From positions 186,001 through 250,000 of the forward strand of contig JAIXMG010000037.1 in NCBI GenBank assembly GCA_025201345.1: a stretch of 64,000 nt of DNA. Direction: 5' to 3'. The position numbers and the translations under genes are program-made. Below, one piece after another: positions 12,381-22,546 of this stretch; within the stretch, counting starts at the first letter, position 1; every line of letters begins with the position of its first letter. The notes beneath the pieces are model-generated. The model searched no databases. It was given only the letters and a program-made list of their open reading frames with translations, and was not told where the DNA came from. Source of the stretch: Thamnidium elegans (Eukaryota > Mucoromycota > Mucoromycetes > Mucorales > Mucoraceae).

Positions 12381-13289
12381 TGTATATAAAATAATTGGGG
12401 GTTACAATTTTTTGTATTACCATAATATAAATTCTATATACCTTGCAACAGACTACAATAATAGATATACCTAAATTGTTCGTTAAACTTCCTTGTGTCA
12501 ATGGTAAAGTCACTTGATCGGCTGCAGTTGTGGTTGTAACTAAAGGGATAGGTGTAGGTGCAATTGAACTAGTAGAAGTAGATGCGGTCATATTAAAAGT
12601 ATTTACAGGTACAGGTTCAGTATAAGTTTGCAAATAATGCTCAACTACAATATAATTTAGAAAATGGAACAATAATTATATATACACATATAATATATAT
12701 GTGTGTGCGCCGTACCTTTTTCACGTAATTCATCAACAATTGCTTTTCCTCTACTCCATGTTTCACCAGCACTTCCTTCTTTACATATTTCATCGATACG
12801 ATGTTGCAATACATTAATCCATCTTTGAAATGTCTCTAAAAATTCCCATGGACGCGTCCAGTCCAATACAATTAAAACAACTGAGTCGGATAATGTGTCT
12901 GTACTAAGAGCGAATTTGAGTAAAGGCATGTATTCGACAGCAGATAAACCTAATTGATAAACGCCTAATCGAGCAATAGCTAATATATAATATAAATATA
13001 TTGTGCATTTGTAATTATTTTTTTTAAAAAAATAAATAAATGGTACCTTCATTTTCTTCATCTTGTACATCAATAAAACTATACCCTAAAGCTAAAGTAT
13101 TGGTAGCATCATCATCGAGATGATCTAAAGGAATAGAATTAGAATAATTATTGTTTACACCAAAGTTGTTTGTGGATTCGTCTGATTCTGCTTGTATTAT
13201 TTGCGGACCAGGATCGTTTTTCAAGTAATGAATTAGAGTTGATTTACCACAACTGGGATCACCTACAATAATATAATATTAATATATAT

Positions 13290-13345
<56 letters not shown>

Positions 13346-13473
13346 GTATGTACACGGATGGATATATTACCTAATACAAGTAACTTTTTAGTAGGTACCA
13401 TTTTAGATGATGCTACACCAGTCAAGATGGTAGACCATATTTCGACATTCTCTACAGTTTGAGTTGAAGTCAT
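11154..13473 (-). CDS. dynein light intermediate chain
   Basis: Cytoplasmic dynein-1 light intermediate chain, which couples the motor heavy chain to cargo adaptors. Eight exons (13473-13371, 13262-13047, 12979-12716, 12644-12442, 12343-12250, 12171-11840, 11774-11577, 11501-11154) give 585 residues in a continuous frame. A Ras-like domain starts with WSTILTGV and KKLLVLGDPSCGKST (P-loop at 35-43), then ALGYSFIDVQDEE, VLIVLDWTRPWEF, CCK and KFGAALFYTS, then FKLKAQVVERDAVLVPAGWDS. The C-terminal third is Ser/Thr-rich and low complexity with NFFLSLLSKK, a conserved helix-like element of this tail in the family, and ends in basic residues. Intron 1 holds a (TG)26 microsatellite and intron 4 a TA repeat. 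The only uncertain parts are the small exon edges in introns made of TA repeats. Confidence 0.93.
12344..12377. repeat. (TA)n microsatellite in dynein intron
   Basis: About 17 TA units sit next to the 3' splice site of intron 4 of the dynein light intermediate chain gene, so repeat length sets the distance to the acceptor. Confidence 0.85.
13292..13344. repeat. (TG)26 microsatellite in dynein intron 1
   Basis: An uninterrupted TG/CA dinucleotide tract inside intron 1 (13264-13370) of the dynein light intermediate chain gene. Confidence 0.95.
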
Positions 13474-13513
13474 GCTTTTGTAAATAAGAAAAAAAGGATA
13501 GCAAATAATAATA

Positions 13514-13549
<36 letters not shown>

Positions 13550-14038
13550 TACCCAGGGCGGGGATATTCACGTGAATTAATAAGAGTCCGCTTAAAAGAA
13601 GAAGGATTCTGAAATCAACCAAGAAAAAAGTAAGGAGGCTAGATCGGCAATACCTGGGTACATCTATTAGAAACAAGACTGAAGGGGTTGGGGGGATCTC
13701 TTTTTGTGCGTGAAAAAAAAAAAGAAAATCAGGTGAACTTATTTGTTGTTCCGTAGCATAACACTTTTATATGTGCAAAAAGGTGAACGTATATATTAAA
13801 TTTATTTGTTTATGTTTTAAAAAAACAAGGAGTATCTAATACTATTTATATCCACTTAAAAGACGCTTTTTTCCTTTCCTCCTATCATTATTGGTGACAG
13901 CCTCACTCACTCACTCACTTCACTGCTGAAACGATAAAAGCCTACTTTTTTCTTTTTCTTTTCTTTCTTTCTTTCTTTCTTTCTTTTCTCTCTCTCTTTA
14001 TTTTATTCTTATTATAATTATTATTGTTATTATTTACT
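13474..14038. promoter_or_regulatory. divergent spacer between dynein chain and APSES genes
   Basis: No ORF. Contains an A run (13516-13544) and, just before the APSES start codon, a strongly T/C-rich leader (13945-14000, TTCTT repeats) of the type found upstream of many fungal transcripts. No specific operator recognised. Confidence 0.4.
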
Positions 14039-15422
14039 ATGGATGGTCTTTATCACCAAAGTCCACCTTATTTAAACCAACAACAAATGTATAGACCTCA
14101 TAGCATAGATCATCATCACGATTTAAATTGGTCTTCTAATAATTACAATAATCCTACTTTACCTCGTCCTAAAATAACAACAAATGTATGGGAAGATGAA
14201 GGAACTCTTTGTTTTCAAGTTGATGCTAAAGGAATTTGTGTAGCACGTAGACAAGGTATGTGTTTATATATCAAATTTATACATATTAAGAAACTTGATA
14301 TTTACATAATATTTATTCTTAGATAATGATATGATCAATGGAACTAAGCTTTTAAACGTTGTCGGTATGTCACGAGGTAAACGCGATGGTATACTAAAGA
14401 ACGAAAAAGGTCGCGTCGTTGTCAAAGTAGGTGCTATGCATCTTAAAGGCGTATGGTAAAGTAGTAGTATCACTTTTATTGTTATTTGTTTATTTATTCG
14501 TATTTTATTTATTATTGTAGGATTCCGTTTAATAGAGCAACTGAATTGGCTGAAAAGTTTAAAATTCTAGATGTGCTATATCCTTTATTTGTAGATGAGC
14601 CCTCTATTTACTTGTGTAGCTCCATAAGTGCTTCACATAACAATGATGTGATACCTTCTCCTCCTACAAACAAGTGTAACATTGCTTCACCTTTACCTGC
14701 TTATCGTTCTACTAATGATGATTATTCTACTAACTGGGAACCAAGACCTTATAATATTCCAAATCATTATGACCATGGTAAAGATATTATTGATTATTTG
14801 TTTATTTGTTTTTTTTTTTTTGGCGTGAATGACTAATAATTTCCTTTTTTTAGTATTGCACCGAAATCATCATAATCATCATCACCATCATCATCATCAT
14901 CAGCAACAACAACAACAACAACAACAACAAAACATACAGCAGCAAGAAGCAACAGCTAGGTATCATTCTCCTACAGATGATAATATGTATCTTTTAAATA
15001 ACGATTATTATAATCAACGTCAAATGAATCGAGATAGCTTCAGCAGTGTATCTAGTCATCACTCTTACCTTTATCCTTCATATCAAGAAGAAGAAAATAA
15101 ACCTGGATTTATAGATAACAACAACTTGTACAATAATTCTTATACAAGATCGGTTTATACCGCTTCTTCACCTTACATTAAATCATCTCCTTATACCAAC
15201 AACATTCATATTGATCATACAAACAAAAGTGCTGGATCAGCTACCCCTTCTTCATGGCTATCTCCAGAAACTCCTACTGCTGTTTTATTTCAACAAAAGG
15301 ATAAGAATATTCAACTTGTCAGTAAAAAAAGAAAGGCTTCTTGTGACTCTGGTGATGCCAAATCTAAATTGTCTCCTTCTATTCGTGCCACAAGAAAAAT
15401 TCGACTTGGTACACAAGAATAA
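14039..15422 (+). CDS. APSES-domain transcription factor (StuA/Efg1 type)
   Basis: Nuclear DNA-binding regulator of the StuA/Phd1/Efg1/Sok2 family, which controls development and morphogenesis in fungi (family knowledge). Exons 14039-14255, 14323-14455, 14521-14777 and 14854-15422 give 391 residues. The APSES domain runs from about residue 48 to 150: [61 protein letters not shown], and [16 protein letters not shown]. Exon 4 opens with a poly-His run followed by poly-Gln (CAT then CAA repeats) and ends with a basic SKKRKAS...RATRKIR stretch that fits a bipartite nuclear signal. The rest is Ser/Tyr/Asn-rich and probably disordered. The start ATG is the first after a T/C-rich leader; no upstream in-frame ATG was found. 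Confidence 0.95.
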
Positions 15423-15600
15423 ATACACTTTATCCCTTTCTTTTTCTTTTTTTTAAAAAAAAAAAAAAAAAACTGTACTCTCTCTCTCTCTCTCTCTCTC
15501 TAAAAAAATAAAGTATTTATTATGAGTTAATTCAAATTTTTATGTGTGTACATCTTTTTTTTTTTTTTTTTTAACGGTTGCGACGATCAATGCAGCTCCG

Positions 15601-16248
15601 GCGTACACACCTAGATATTAATGTTACGAAAAAGGCAAGTCAGAATATTTATCTTCTAAACATAAACTTACGTGTAAACGTCGATTAGTTTTAATACTAG
15701 AACATAAAATGTGTAATATCAAGATTCCTAAAAGTTCAATGAGCATGTTATCATGTCCTAAGCGAGTGATAGAAGTAAATGTAAGTTTTATTTACTATAA
15801 ATAATGTACTTTCTACAGGGCCTCAAGGTAGATCAAATTTATATTTAGATATCTTATCGGTACTAATGTAAAGCAGTCTTTATAACAGAAATCATGTACG
15901 CGAATTAAGGGTCCGTACCAGAATAAGAGTAGACGACATTCTTGCGTAGATAAATAAACTATATTCATACGTACTAGATCCTGTCCTCACTAAAACCCTC
16001 TTTAAAACCTTTCATGAAGTAAATCCCCCCCCTCATGAGAGGGAAAGAGGACCAAAGGGTAGCATCGACTTGAAAACTTATAGTTGACAACGGTTTATGT
16101 AGAGCGGATCACTGATCAAATAAACTATCCAAAAAATAATGTGTTTAATTTTGAAAAATGAAGATATCCAGTATAAAAAGACTTTATATACTGTAAAGCT
16201 AAGCAACATAGATGTTGTCGTATTAAGTGGTGATCTGGAATTGGTACC
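15601..16248 (+). repeat. dispersed repeat copy A
   Basis: This 648-base segment is repeated in opposite orientation at 48391-49220 (copy B); its first part also matches 36957-37125 (copy C). Identity to B is high over most of the length (for example CCTAGATATTAATGTTACG, GGTCCGTACCAGAATAAGA, and the block around GACCAAAGGGTAGCATCGAC). A lacks about 185 bases present in B between AAAAGTTC and AATGAGC. Homology stops near GGTAC at 16247. Both strands show conserved coding-like stretches; read as the complement, a GTAAGT...ATATCTAG intron is conserved between copies. Origin unknown: decayed gene family or non-autonomous element. Confidence 0.8.
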
Positions 16249-16294
16249 ATTTCATTATGAATCTCTTCGCCTATTAATTAATAGACGAAGACAG
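16130..16294 (+). pseudogene. conserved peptide fragment in repeat copy A
   Basis: The plus strand reads KNEDIQYKKTLYTVKLSNID then VVVLSGDLE before diverging and stopping. Copy B (minus strand, about 48400-48556) encodes nearly the same peptide with few changes. The upstream frame in A is interrupted. Further open pieces follow (for example DYIHPVDPVAVQFILRTN near 16380-16440). It is probably the remnant of a repeated gene of unknown function. Confidence 0.35.
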
Positions 16295-16621
16295 TAATAT
16301 GGTTTCCTGTTTTTTTTTCTGTACACCATTTTTCCATGAGGGGATTGGGGAGGGGGGAGGTTTAGAAAACGTGATAGGGATTACATTCATCCAGTAGATC
16401 CCGTGGCTGTACAGTTCATATTACGAACAAATCGGAATATACAGAAGAGACGGTCGGTCAAAATTATAGAAGATTCATTAGAAAAACTGGTTTAGAGCTA
16501 TCAATTTTATTATTTGACGAAGAAAGAGATGTTTTTTTTTACGATTAACTGTGGAGAGTGTTGAAGATTACTGTCAGTATCAAAATCATCGTCTACGTAC
16601 TTTTCCTTGTCGTACTCTCTA

Positions 16622-16921
16622 TTAAAAAACACTTGTAAAGAATGAGAGAGGAGCATCATTGGTAGAAGTCATGTCTTCGAAACCGTCCTCCACGATACAC
16701 TCTTCCATCATAACGTCATTATTATATTCGTATCTGAATAATTGTCAATCGTTAGTATATACTACATCGAGAGTTTATAAAGTGTAGAACTCGAGAAATG
16801 CTACTTACTCGTTGTCATTGTCATAATTGAAAGCATCCGTAGTTATCGCTGATAGGTCATAATTATCAACATAATCTCCTTGGCTACGCTGAAACGAGCT
16901 TTTAAAGCGAAAATAAATCAT
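16622..16921 (-). pseudogene. two-exon acidic ORF, possible relic
   Basis: From ATG at 16921 the minus strand reads MIYFRFKSSFQRSQGDYVDN and onward to a GTAAGT at about 16808. An intron ending TTATTCAG leads into an acidic exon (VMMEECIVEDGFEDM) that stops at 16622. Splice signals and frame agree, giving roughly 75 residues. No family recognised. It lies directly downstream of a decayed MULE transposase on the same strand and could be part of that element. Confidence 0.3.
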
Positions 16922-17479
16922 GTCAGTGAGTAAGAAAAACACGGGATATTTTAATGTTAGGACTGTTTGTATCCTTTTTTTTTAAACTTCTCTCCTCGCG
17001 AAATATTTGACTCCCCGCAACGCTAACCTATACTTGGGTGTAACTTTCTGATTGGGTGTGTAGATCCCCTTCTCTTCAATTTAACTTTTTCTTGTTCCCA
17101 GGGCAACAAGAAAATAAATAGAATTCGTTGTTAACCAAACGAAATTTTATACTTCTCAGAGTTTTAAGGGATGCAACTAACTATATTTTTTAAATTTATC
17201 AAGTTCTTTTATGATGCGATTTGCAATGGCTTGCATTTAACACAAAAAAGGTACTCCGCTACTGTTACTCAACCGAGTTTTTTTTTTTTTGGAACCTAGA
17301 AGTCTCATTTCCGAAGTAGTTTTATTTGTCTGTCTTTTTTCTTGAGCTGTTTTTTATTTGATATCACACAGTCAACAAGATTGTTTCTAGATCTCGTCAA
17401 ATAAAATAATTTTAATTGATTGTGATATGATTCAATCGTGTTGTTCGTATGATATGACGCATCCTAAACAGAAGGCTGG

Positions 17480-18460
17480 TAATATATAGGTTGCTGATAA
17501 AAAAAAGAACAAAGTGTACTTACAGGTCTCAAAGCTTTTTACCAAAGAGCCTTTCTTTCTACCCATATCTTTTTAAAGTAAACAATAAAACCTTGAAACC
17601 TATCTGTGAAATAGATATTGAACAGGTCCAACTGTTCCTCACCCTTGACTTGCGCAATATTATTGATAGCAATTCTAACATTACCTCAAACATGAACAGA
17701 TTTGTGGGTAGCATTGGCAATCTTAACCTATCACCAAGGTTATTTGATGTTATGTAAAAGTATTCAATATGAATATAAGCTTACATCAGTTTTAATGTGC
17801 TTTTCCGAAGCACGATTTTTGACCCATTCGAGCCACTGTACTAACACAACAGTAGCTTCCCTGTTAGCTACAAAAAAAGCAAACTGGTACACCCTAATTT
17901 GTAACCTTGTTACGAGCAATAATTGTATATGTAGCAATCATCGGTAGATTTAGTGAATGACTTACAGGCCTTGTGGGTAGAATCTACGTACCACTCTTCT
18001 ACGCTTTCAAGAATCTAGAAAAAAAAATCAATTACAATCAAAATCATTATGTTTATGTTATAGCTGCATCGTTCAACATACCATTTTTTTGTCAGGGAGA
18101 CGTCCGAGAAACAAGGAAAGGACTATTGGCATGATGGTCAACGACGAACAGAGTAGAGTAAAACTTAGTCTCGCGAAGCTCGTGAATCCACAAACGAACG
18201 CTTTCCATATTAACAGCATTTTTTCTAGACATTTCGTTCATTTTTGCAACAATAATATTGCGAACATCAGCGTAACGGACAAGCAAAACGGCAGCATACT
18301 TGAGAGGTATCAAACTAAGTATAGGTATTAGTTTTGCTGAAACATAGTCATACGTTCTATATGTAACTTACGGTAAAGGATATCGAGAAGAGAAAAAGCT
18401 TTAAAAGAAAAGTGTTCTACTGATAAAAAAAAACTTCCTTCAAGAATAGTAACAAATGCC
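17480..18460 (-). pseudogene. decayed MULE-type transposase
   Basis: Minus-strand fragments read in order like a Mutator-like (FAR1/MULE) transposase of Mucoromycetes. 18313-18092 has VRYADVRNIIVAKM, MESVRLWIHEL and LFVVDHH...FLVSRTSP. After a GTATGT...TTCTAG intron comes VEEWYVDSTHK, where the Asp matches the first catalytic acidic residue. Next comes DDCYIYTIIARNKV, a stop, GVPVCFFVANRE, and VVLVQWLEWVKNRASEKH, typical of the MULE core. Last is DLFNIYFTDRFQGF...WVERKALW at 17500-17640. Several in-frame stops break it. Terminal repeats were not identified. Confidence 0.55.
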
Positions 18461-19142
18461 GCTGATATGTCTTCCTGCGCTGCTTGAATTCGTTAGATGG
18501 TATTGGTTAAAGCAGTAGCAGTAGTAAAGGCAATAAAAACTCCTTTTTTCTCCCTTCACACAACACGCGACAAGAATCTTCTGGACAGAGTTAAATATGG
18601 TTTTAGATTATTATGTTAAAAAACTGAAAAAAGTCTAGTATGCAATACAAACCAATTGCAGTAAAAAGGGTCAAACGATTCAAAAATAGTTTACAAAACG
18701 TTGATATCAAACACCTTGCATTAAAAAAAAAAAAAAAAAAAACTGCTGATGTAAAAAAAGGGTAAAAGCACAGATTTTTTTTTTTTTGTGCAGCATATTA
18801 AAACTGACTGAAATTCTAGTAAAAACTTGTTAGTGAATCATGATCAAAAAGAGGCTTATGTCATGAATTGAATCCCTGAAACAAAATTCAGGTACTTATA
18901 AATGGTTTAAACTCAATATATGAAGTGATAGGAAGAACAGTCACAAAAAGGCAAATATTCTTTGGTGGTGGCAGTATTGTGGCGCATGGCTTGGCATTGT
19001 TACAAAAAAAGAAAATCTTGTTCGTATCACATTTGGGAAAGAATTAATCCCTTTTTTCTCTCTCTTTTTTTTTTTTTTTTTTTTTTTTCTTATTCTCTTT
19101 TTTTTATTATATTCCCCTTCCCCCCCTTTTTTTATAGTATAT
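18461..19142. promoter_or_regulatory. upstream region of the C2H2 gene
   Basis: No credible ORF. A-runs at 18721 and T-runs at 19066-19088 precede the start codon at 19143; the last 100 bases are strongly T/C-rich with a TATAGTATATATG just before the ATG. Confidence 0.35.
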
Positions 19143-19578
19143 ATGAAAGCAGAAAAATCTAAATCTACTTCACCAAGATTATCTTCACTTTTAAATAATA
19201 ATAATAATAATAATAATAAATCGCAAGTAGATACACCAATGAAAGAATATTTACCAACACCAGTTACACCTGCTACTGATTTTTCACAATTTCATAATAA
19301 AAAAGATACCAGCGCTTATAGTACATTTTCGGTGATAAAACCGCCACCATCGACCACATCTCCAACCACACCTACAGCACATACAACGGCACATTCAACT
19401 ACGACAACAACAACACGATCTAATACAACAAATGATGTTAAACCTTATCCATGTCCTGAATGTCATCAAACATTTAGTAGACCTCATAACTTGAAATCTC
19501 ATCTTACTACTCACTCTTCTGAAAGACCTTTTCAGGTAAAAACTATTATTAGAATATATAAATTTAGTGGTGTGGTGT

Positions 19579-19613
<35 letters not shown>

Positions 19614-19923
19614 TAGTACAAGTAATATTCATTTCCTATTTTCCATTTAGTGTGATGTGTGTAATCATCATTTTAGAAGACATCATGACTTAAAGCGCCA
19701 CCAAAAATTACATACTGGAGAACGCCCTTATGTTTGTAAAGATTGTTATCGTTCATTTGCCAGACTAGATGCATTAAATCGTCATCGTCGTGCGGAGGGT
19801 GGCACAGCATGCAGTGCTGTACATCAACAAGTTAAACAAGAATTAGAAGTAAAGCAAAACTTAAATAGCCTCACAAACGCCACCTATCGTACTGGTTCTT
19901 CCAAGATATCTAATAACAGTGGC

Positions 19924-19956
<33 letters not shown>

Positions 19957-20649
19957 AGTACTAGTACTAGTACACCTTCTCCTCAACGTCCTGTAATTCC
20001 TCAATTACATATTCCTCATCCTGCTTCTCATTTGTATCCAAAAGATAATCATGCTCACACTTCACCTATACCTCCTACACATTCACCACCACCATCATCA
20101 TCATCACAGGCAACAGCAACAGCAACAGCAGCAGCACAAAGTAATCAATTATTACCTTCTCCAAGTGCATTATCTTCTTTACCTATTGCTAATAATAATA
20201 ATTTAACGCCAATTTATCAACCAAAGAGTTTACCTAATACTCCTTCTTCACCAACCAAATCAAATAAACTCTATCATCCTTATCAACCTTGGTCTGCTTA
20301 TAGAAATTCTGAAAGACCTACTTTACCACCTTTATCCGCTTCTCCTCCTGCAAATTATAGTCCGAAATCTTTATCCAATTTAGATCGTTTATTACAAGAA
20401 AATGACGAATTAAAACGTGATATTAACCAAATTAGAGCAATGGCACAAAAAGAAGCTGGTTCTTTAAAATCGCGCGTACATGATTTGGAAGTAGAGGTAA
20501 TTTATATATAAATATAATGTACTACCACACTCTTTATTAATTATTTATTTATTTATTTTTCTCTCTTTTTCTTTTAGAATAAAGTACTAAGGTCTCTTAT
20601 TCATAATCCATCTAAAAATGATTCTAGTTGTAAAAGTTCTTTTATTTAA
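19143..20649 (+). CDS. C2H2 zinc-finger transcription factor with C-terminal coiled coil
   Basis: Probable nuclear regulator. Exons 19143-19535, 19651-20496 and 20578-20649 give 436 residues. Finger 1 is YPCPECHQTFSRPHNLKSHL with Cys104, Cys107, His120 and His124. Finger 2 starts with CDVCNHHFRRHHDLKRH at the exon junction. A TGERPY linker leads to finger 3, YVCKDCYRSFARLDALNRH, where the last ligand position is HRRAEGGTAC, as in the atypical third finger of Crz1/Msn-like fungal factors. The N-terminus is Asn/Thr/Pro-rich; the middle is Ser/Pro/Asn low complexity. The C-terminus has a heptad-like coiled coil (LDRLLQENDELKRDINQIRA ... VHDLEVENKVLRSLI) continued into exon 3, suggesting dimerisation. 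The specific pathway cannot be named from sequence. Confidence 0.9.
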
Positions 20650-20698
20650 ATAAAATGGTGTTTTTTTTTTTCTCTTTTTTACGCCTCTTCTCCCACCC

Positions 20699-20735
<37 letters not shown>

Positions 20736-22546
20736 TAAATCACCAGATTGTGGCAGTGTTAGAAATAAAATTATGTGGCGGAGCAATGCTACTATTTTTA
20801 AACTTTCCTTCTTAACTTTCTTGGCGTAAAATAAGCCTCTTCTTCATATCAGATGCTCTTCAGAATTACACCAGCCAGTCATAGGATGCACAAACTTATA
20901 GTCTAATTCCTTTTTCACTGTGTATCTACTGCTATCTCTGTTTTTCTGTTATTTTTGCTATATCTGTTATAAAAATAAAATCCTTCTTAAAATAAAACTC
21001 CGACTCATGGTAGTCCAATCGTTCCTATGGCGGAAACCAATTTAAACCAATCATCCTCTTTCTGAGCCTTTTTTTTATTATTATTAAGCTTGCTGCATAT
21101 TTTATTTCGGTGTGGGTCAAATACGATATAACGATCACAATGAGTAGATTCAGATGACTGCAGGTAAAAAAAAAAAAAAAAAAAAACTCATGTCTTAAAC
21201 TAATTTTTTTTTTTTTCGTTCTCTGTAGTGGAAATACTACTGTAAATATCTCCTTTAAAACTCAAGTCTGGTGACTTATTTTTTCTTCAACCAAGTTCAG
21301 GCTTGGGTTTTAGGGTCTGGTTTGACGCTGCAAAACGAGAAGTCCCTGATTGCATATTTTTTTGACAGCTGCCTTTTAGTTTCCCTCCCCTCCCCCCCTT
21401 TTTTTTTCATTCGGAGAGAAGGGGAAAAAGGTGGCTAGTTACTTATTAGTCACATGTATATCTATAAATATCAAAATATGTCTTATTCGCTTGGCAAAAA
21501 AAGAGGAAAATTACTATATAAAGTGTATTGACATGAGAAAACCCTTTTTCTAATTTTAATTGTAGTTTGAAGTTCTAGATTTTTACTAAAAAAAGAAACA
21601 CTTTTTTCTCCCTTTCCATCATATTAGTGTGTGCACGCACATCTATCTATTTTTGTATCTATTTTTTTTTTTTTTTTTTTTTTTGACGTATTTTAGTATA
21701 AAGTCTTTCAAAAAAGGGAGCGCGCATTCCCGGAACAGTATGGATTCTACTGGACGCACAATTCACTTTCGCGTTTTAAATTAAATGGTCTTTCAATGTA
21801 TAAAAAATACATACATGAGCAGTTCGATCATAGTAGACAAAGTAAAAGATAGGAAAACCAGAAAGGGTATATTCTAGTGCGTATTCTCCAATAAGAGCGT
21901 AAAATTGTGAAAGGAGACTCAAAAGAAGTTACTCCCATAATGGTAACGCTGACACTGGAGTTGGTAGTCGGATCAAATGTTACGATAGACGAGGAGAAAA
22001 ATGGCTTGAAAAATTACAAAGCAGATATATACCAACAAGCATGACAGACGAATACATGGCTTCCTAATTATGTGTGTATTGCTATTACTCTATTTCTCAT
22101 CCTAGACGATCAGACAATACAAAAGTACTTGGAACTTCGCGTTACCTAAACCCAACAATCGAGATGTCATATCTGCTGCTATCGGAATATCTGCAATGAT
22201 GAAATTTTTGTGCAATATATATCTTTTTTTTACCTCTGGCCGCCAGGCTGTGCTTCGCCGCCTGTGCGGTTTGATTACCTTCATTGGGTAAATAGGAGAT
22301 ATATGTATCGTCATTTTTCTTTTTTTTGTAATTTTGATTTAATATACCGTTCAGTAATAAAGACCATTAGTTAAGAAGTATATGTATTCTATACATAATA
22401 ATAATAAAGTCTATTTGTAATATTATTATTTATTTTTTTTTTTTTTTAAAAAAAATAGAATGAGGGAAGGGGAAGGAAACACAAAAAAAAAAGGGGGATT
22501 TTTTTATATTATGTACAACTTTTTTTTTTTTTTTTTTTTTTTTTTC
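20650..22546. other. 1.9-kb gene-free stretch
   Basis: Between the convergent C2H2 and RRP5 genes. Poly-A and poly-T runs (20704-20730, 21661-21684, 22521-22545) and no ORF with convincing composition. A locally GC-richer patch at 22230-22275 lies in a minus-strand open frame of 70 codons, but nothing in it is recognisable. It may contain old element debris. Confidence 0.4.

Noticed and set aside
12253..12672. 139-codon minus ORF as a separate gene
   Set aside because: It reads through introns of the dynein light intermediate chain gene; the spliced model explains it.
14829..14930. CAT/CAA trinucleotide tract as a possible CRISPR-like or satellite array
   Set aside because: It is the poly-His/poly-Gln coding tract of the APSES gene; no spacers.
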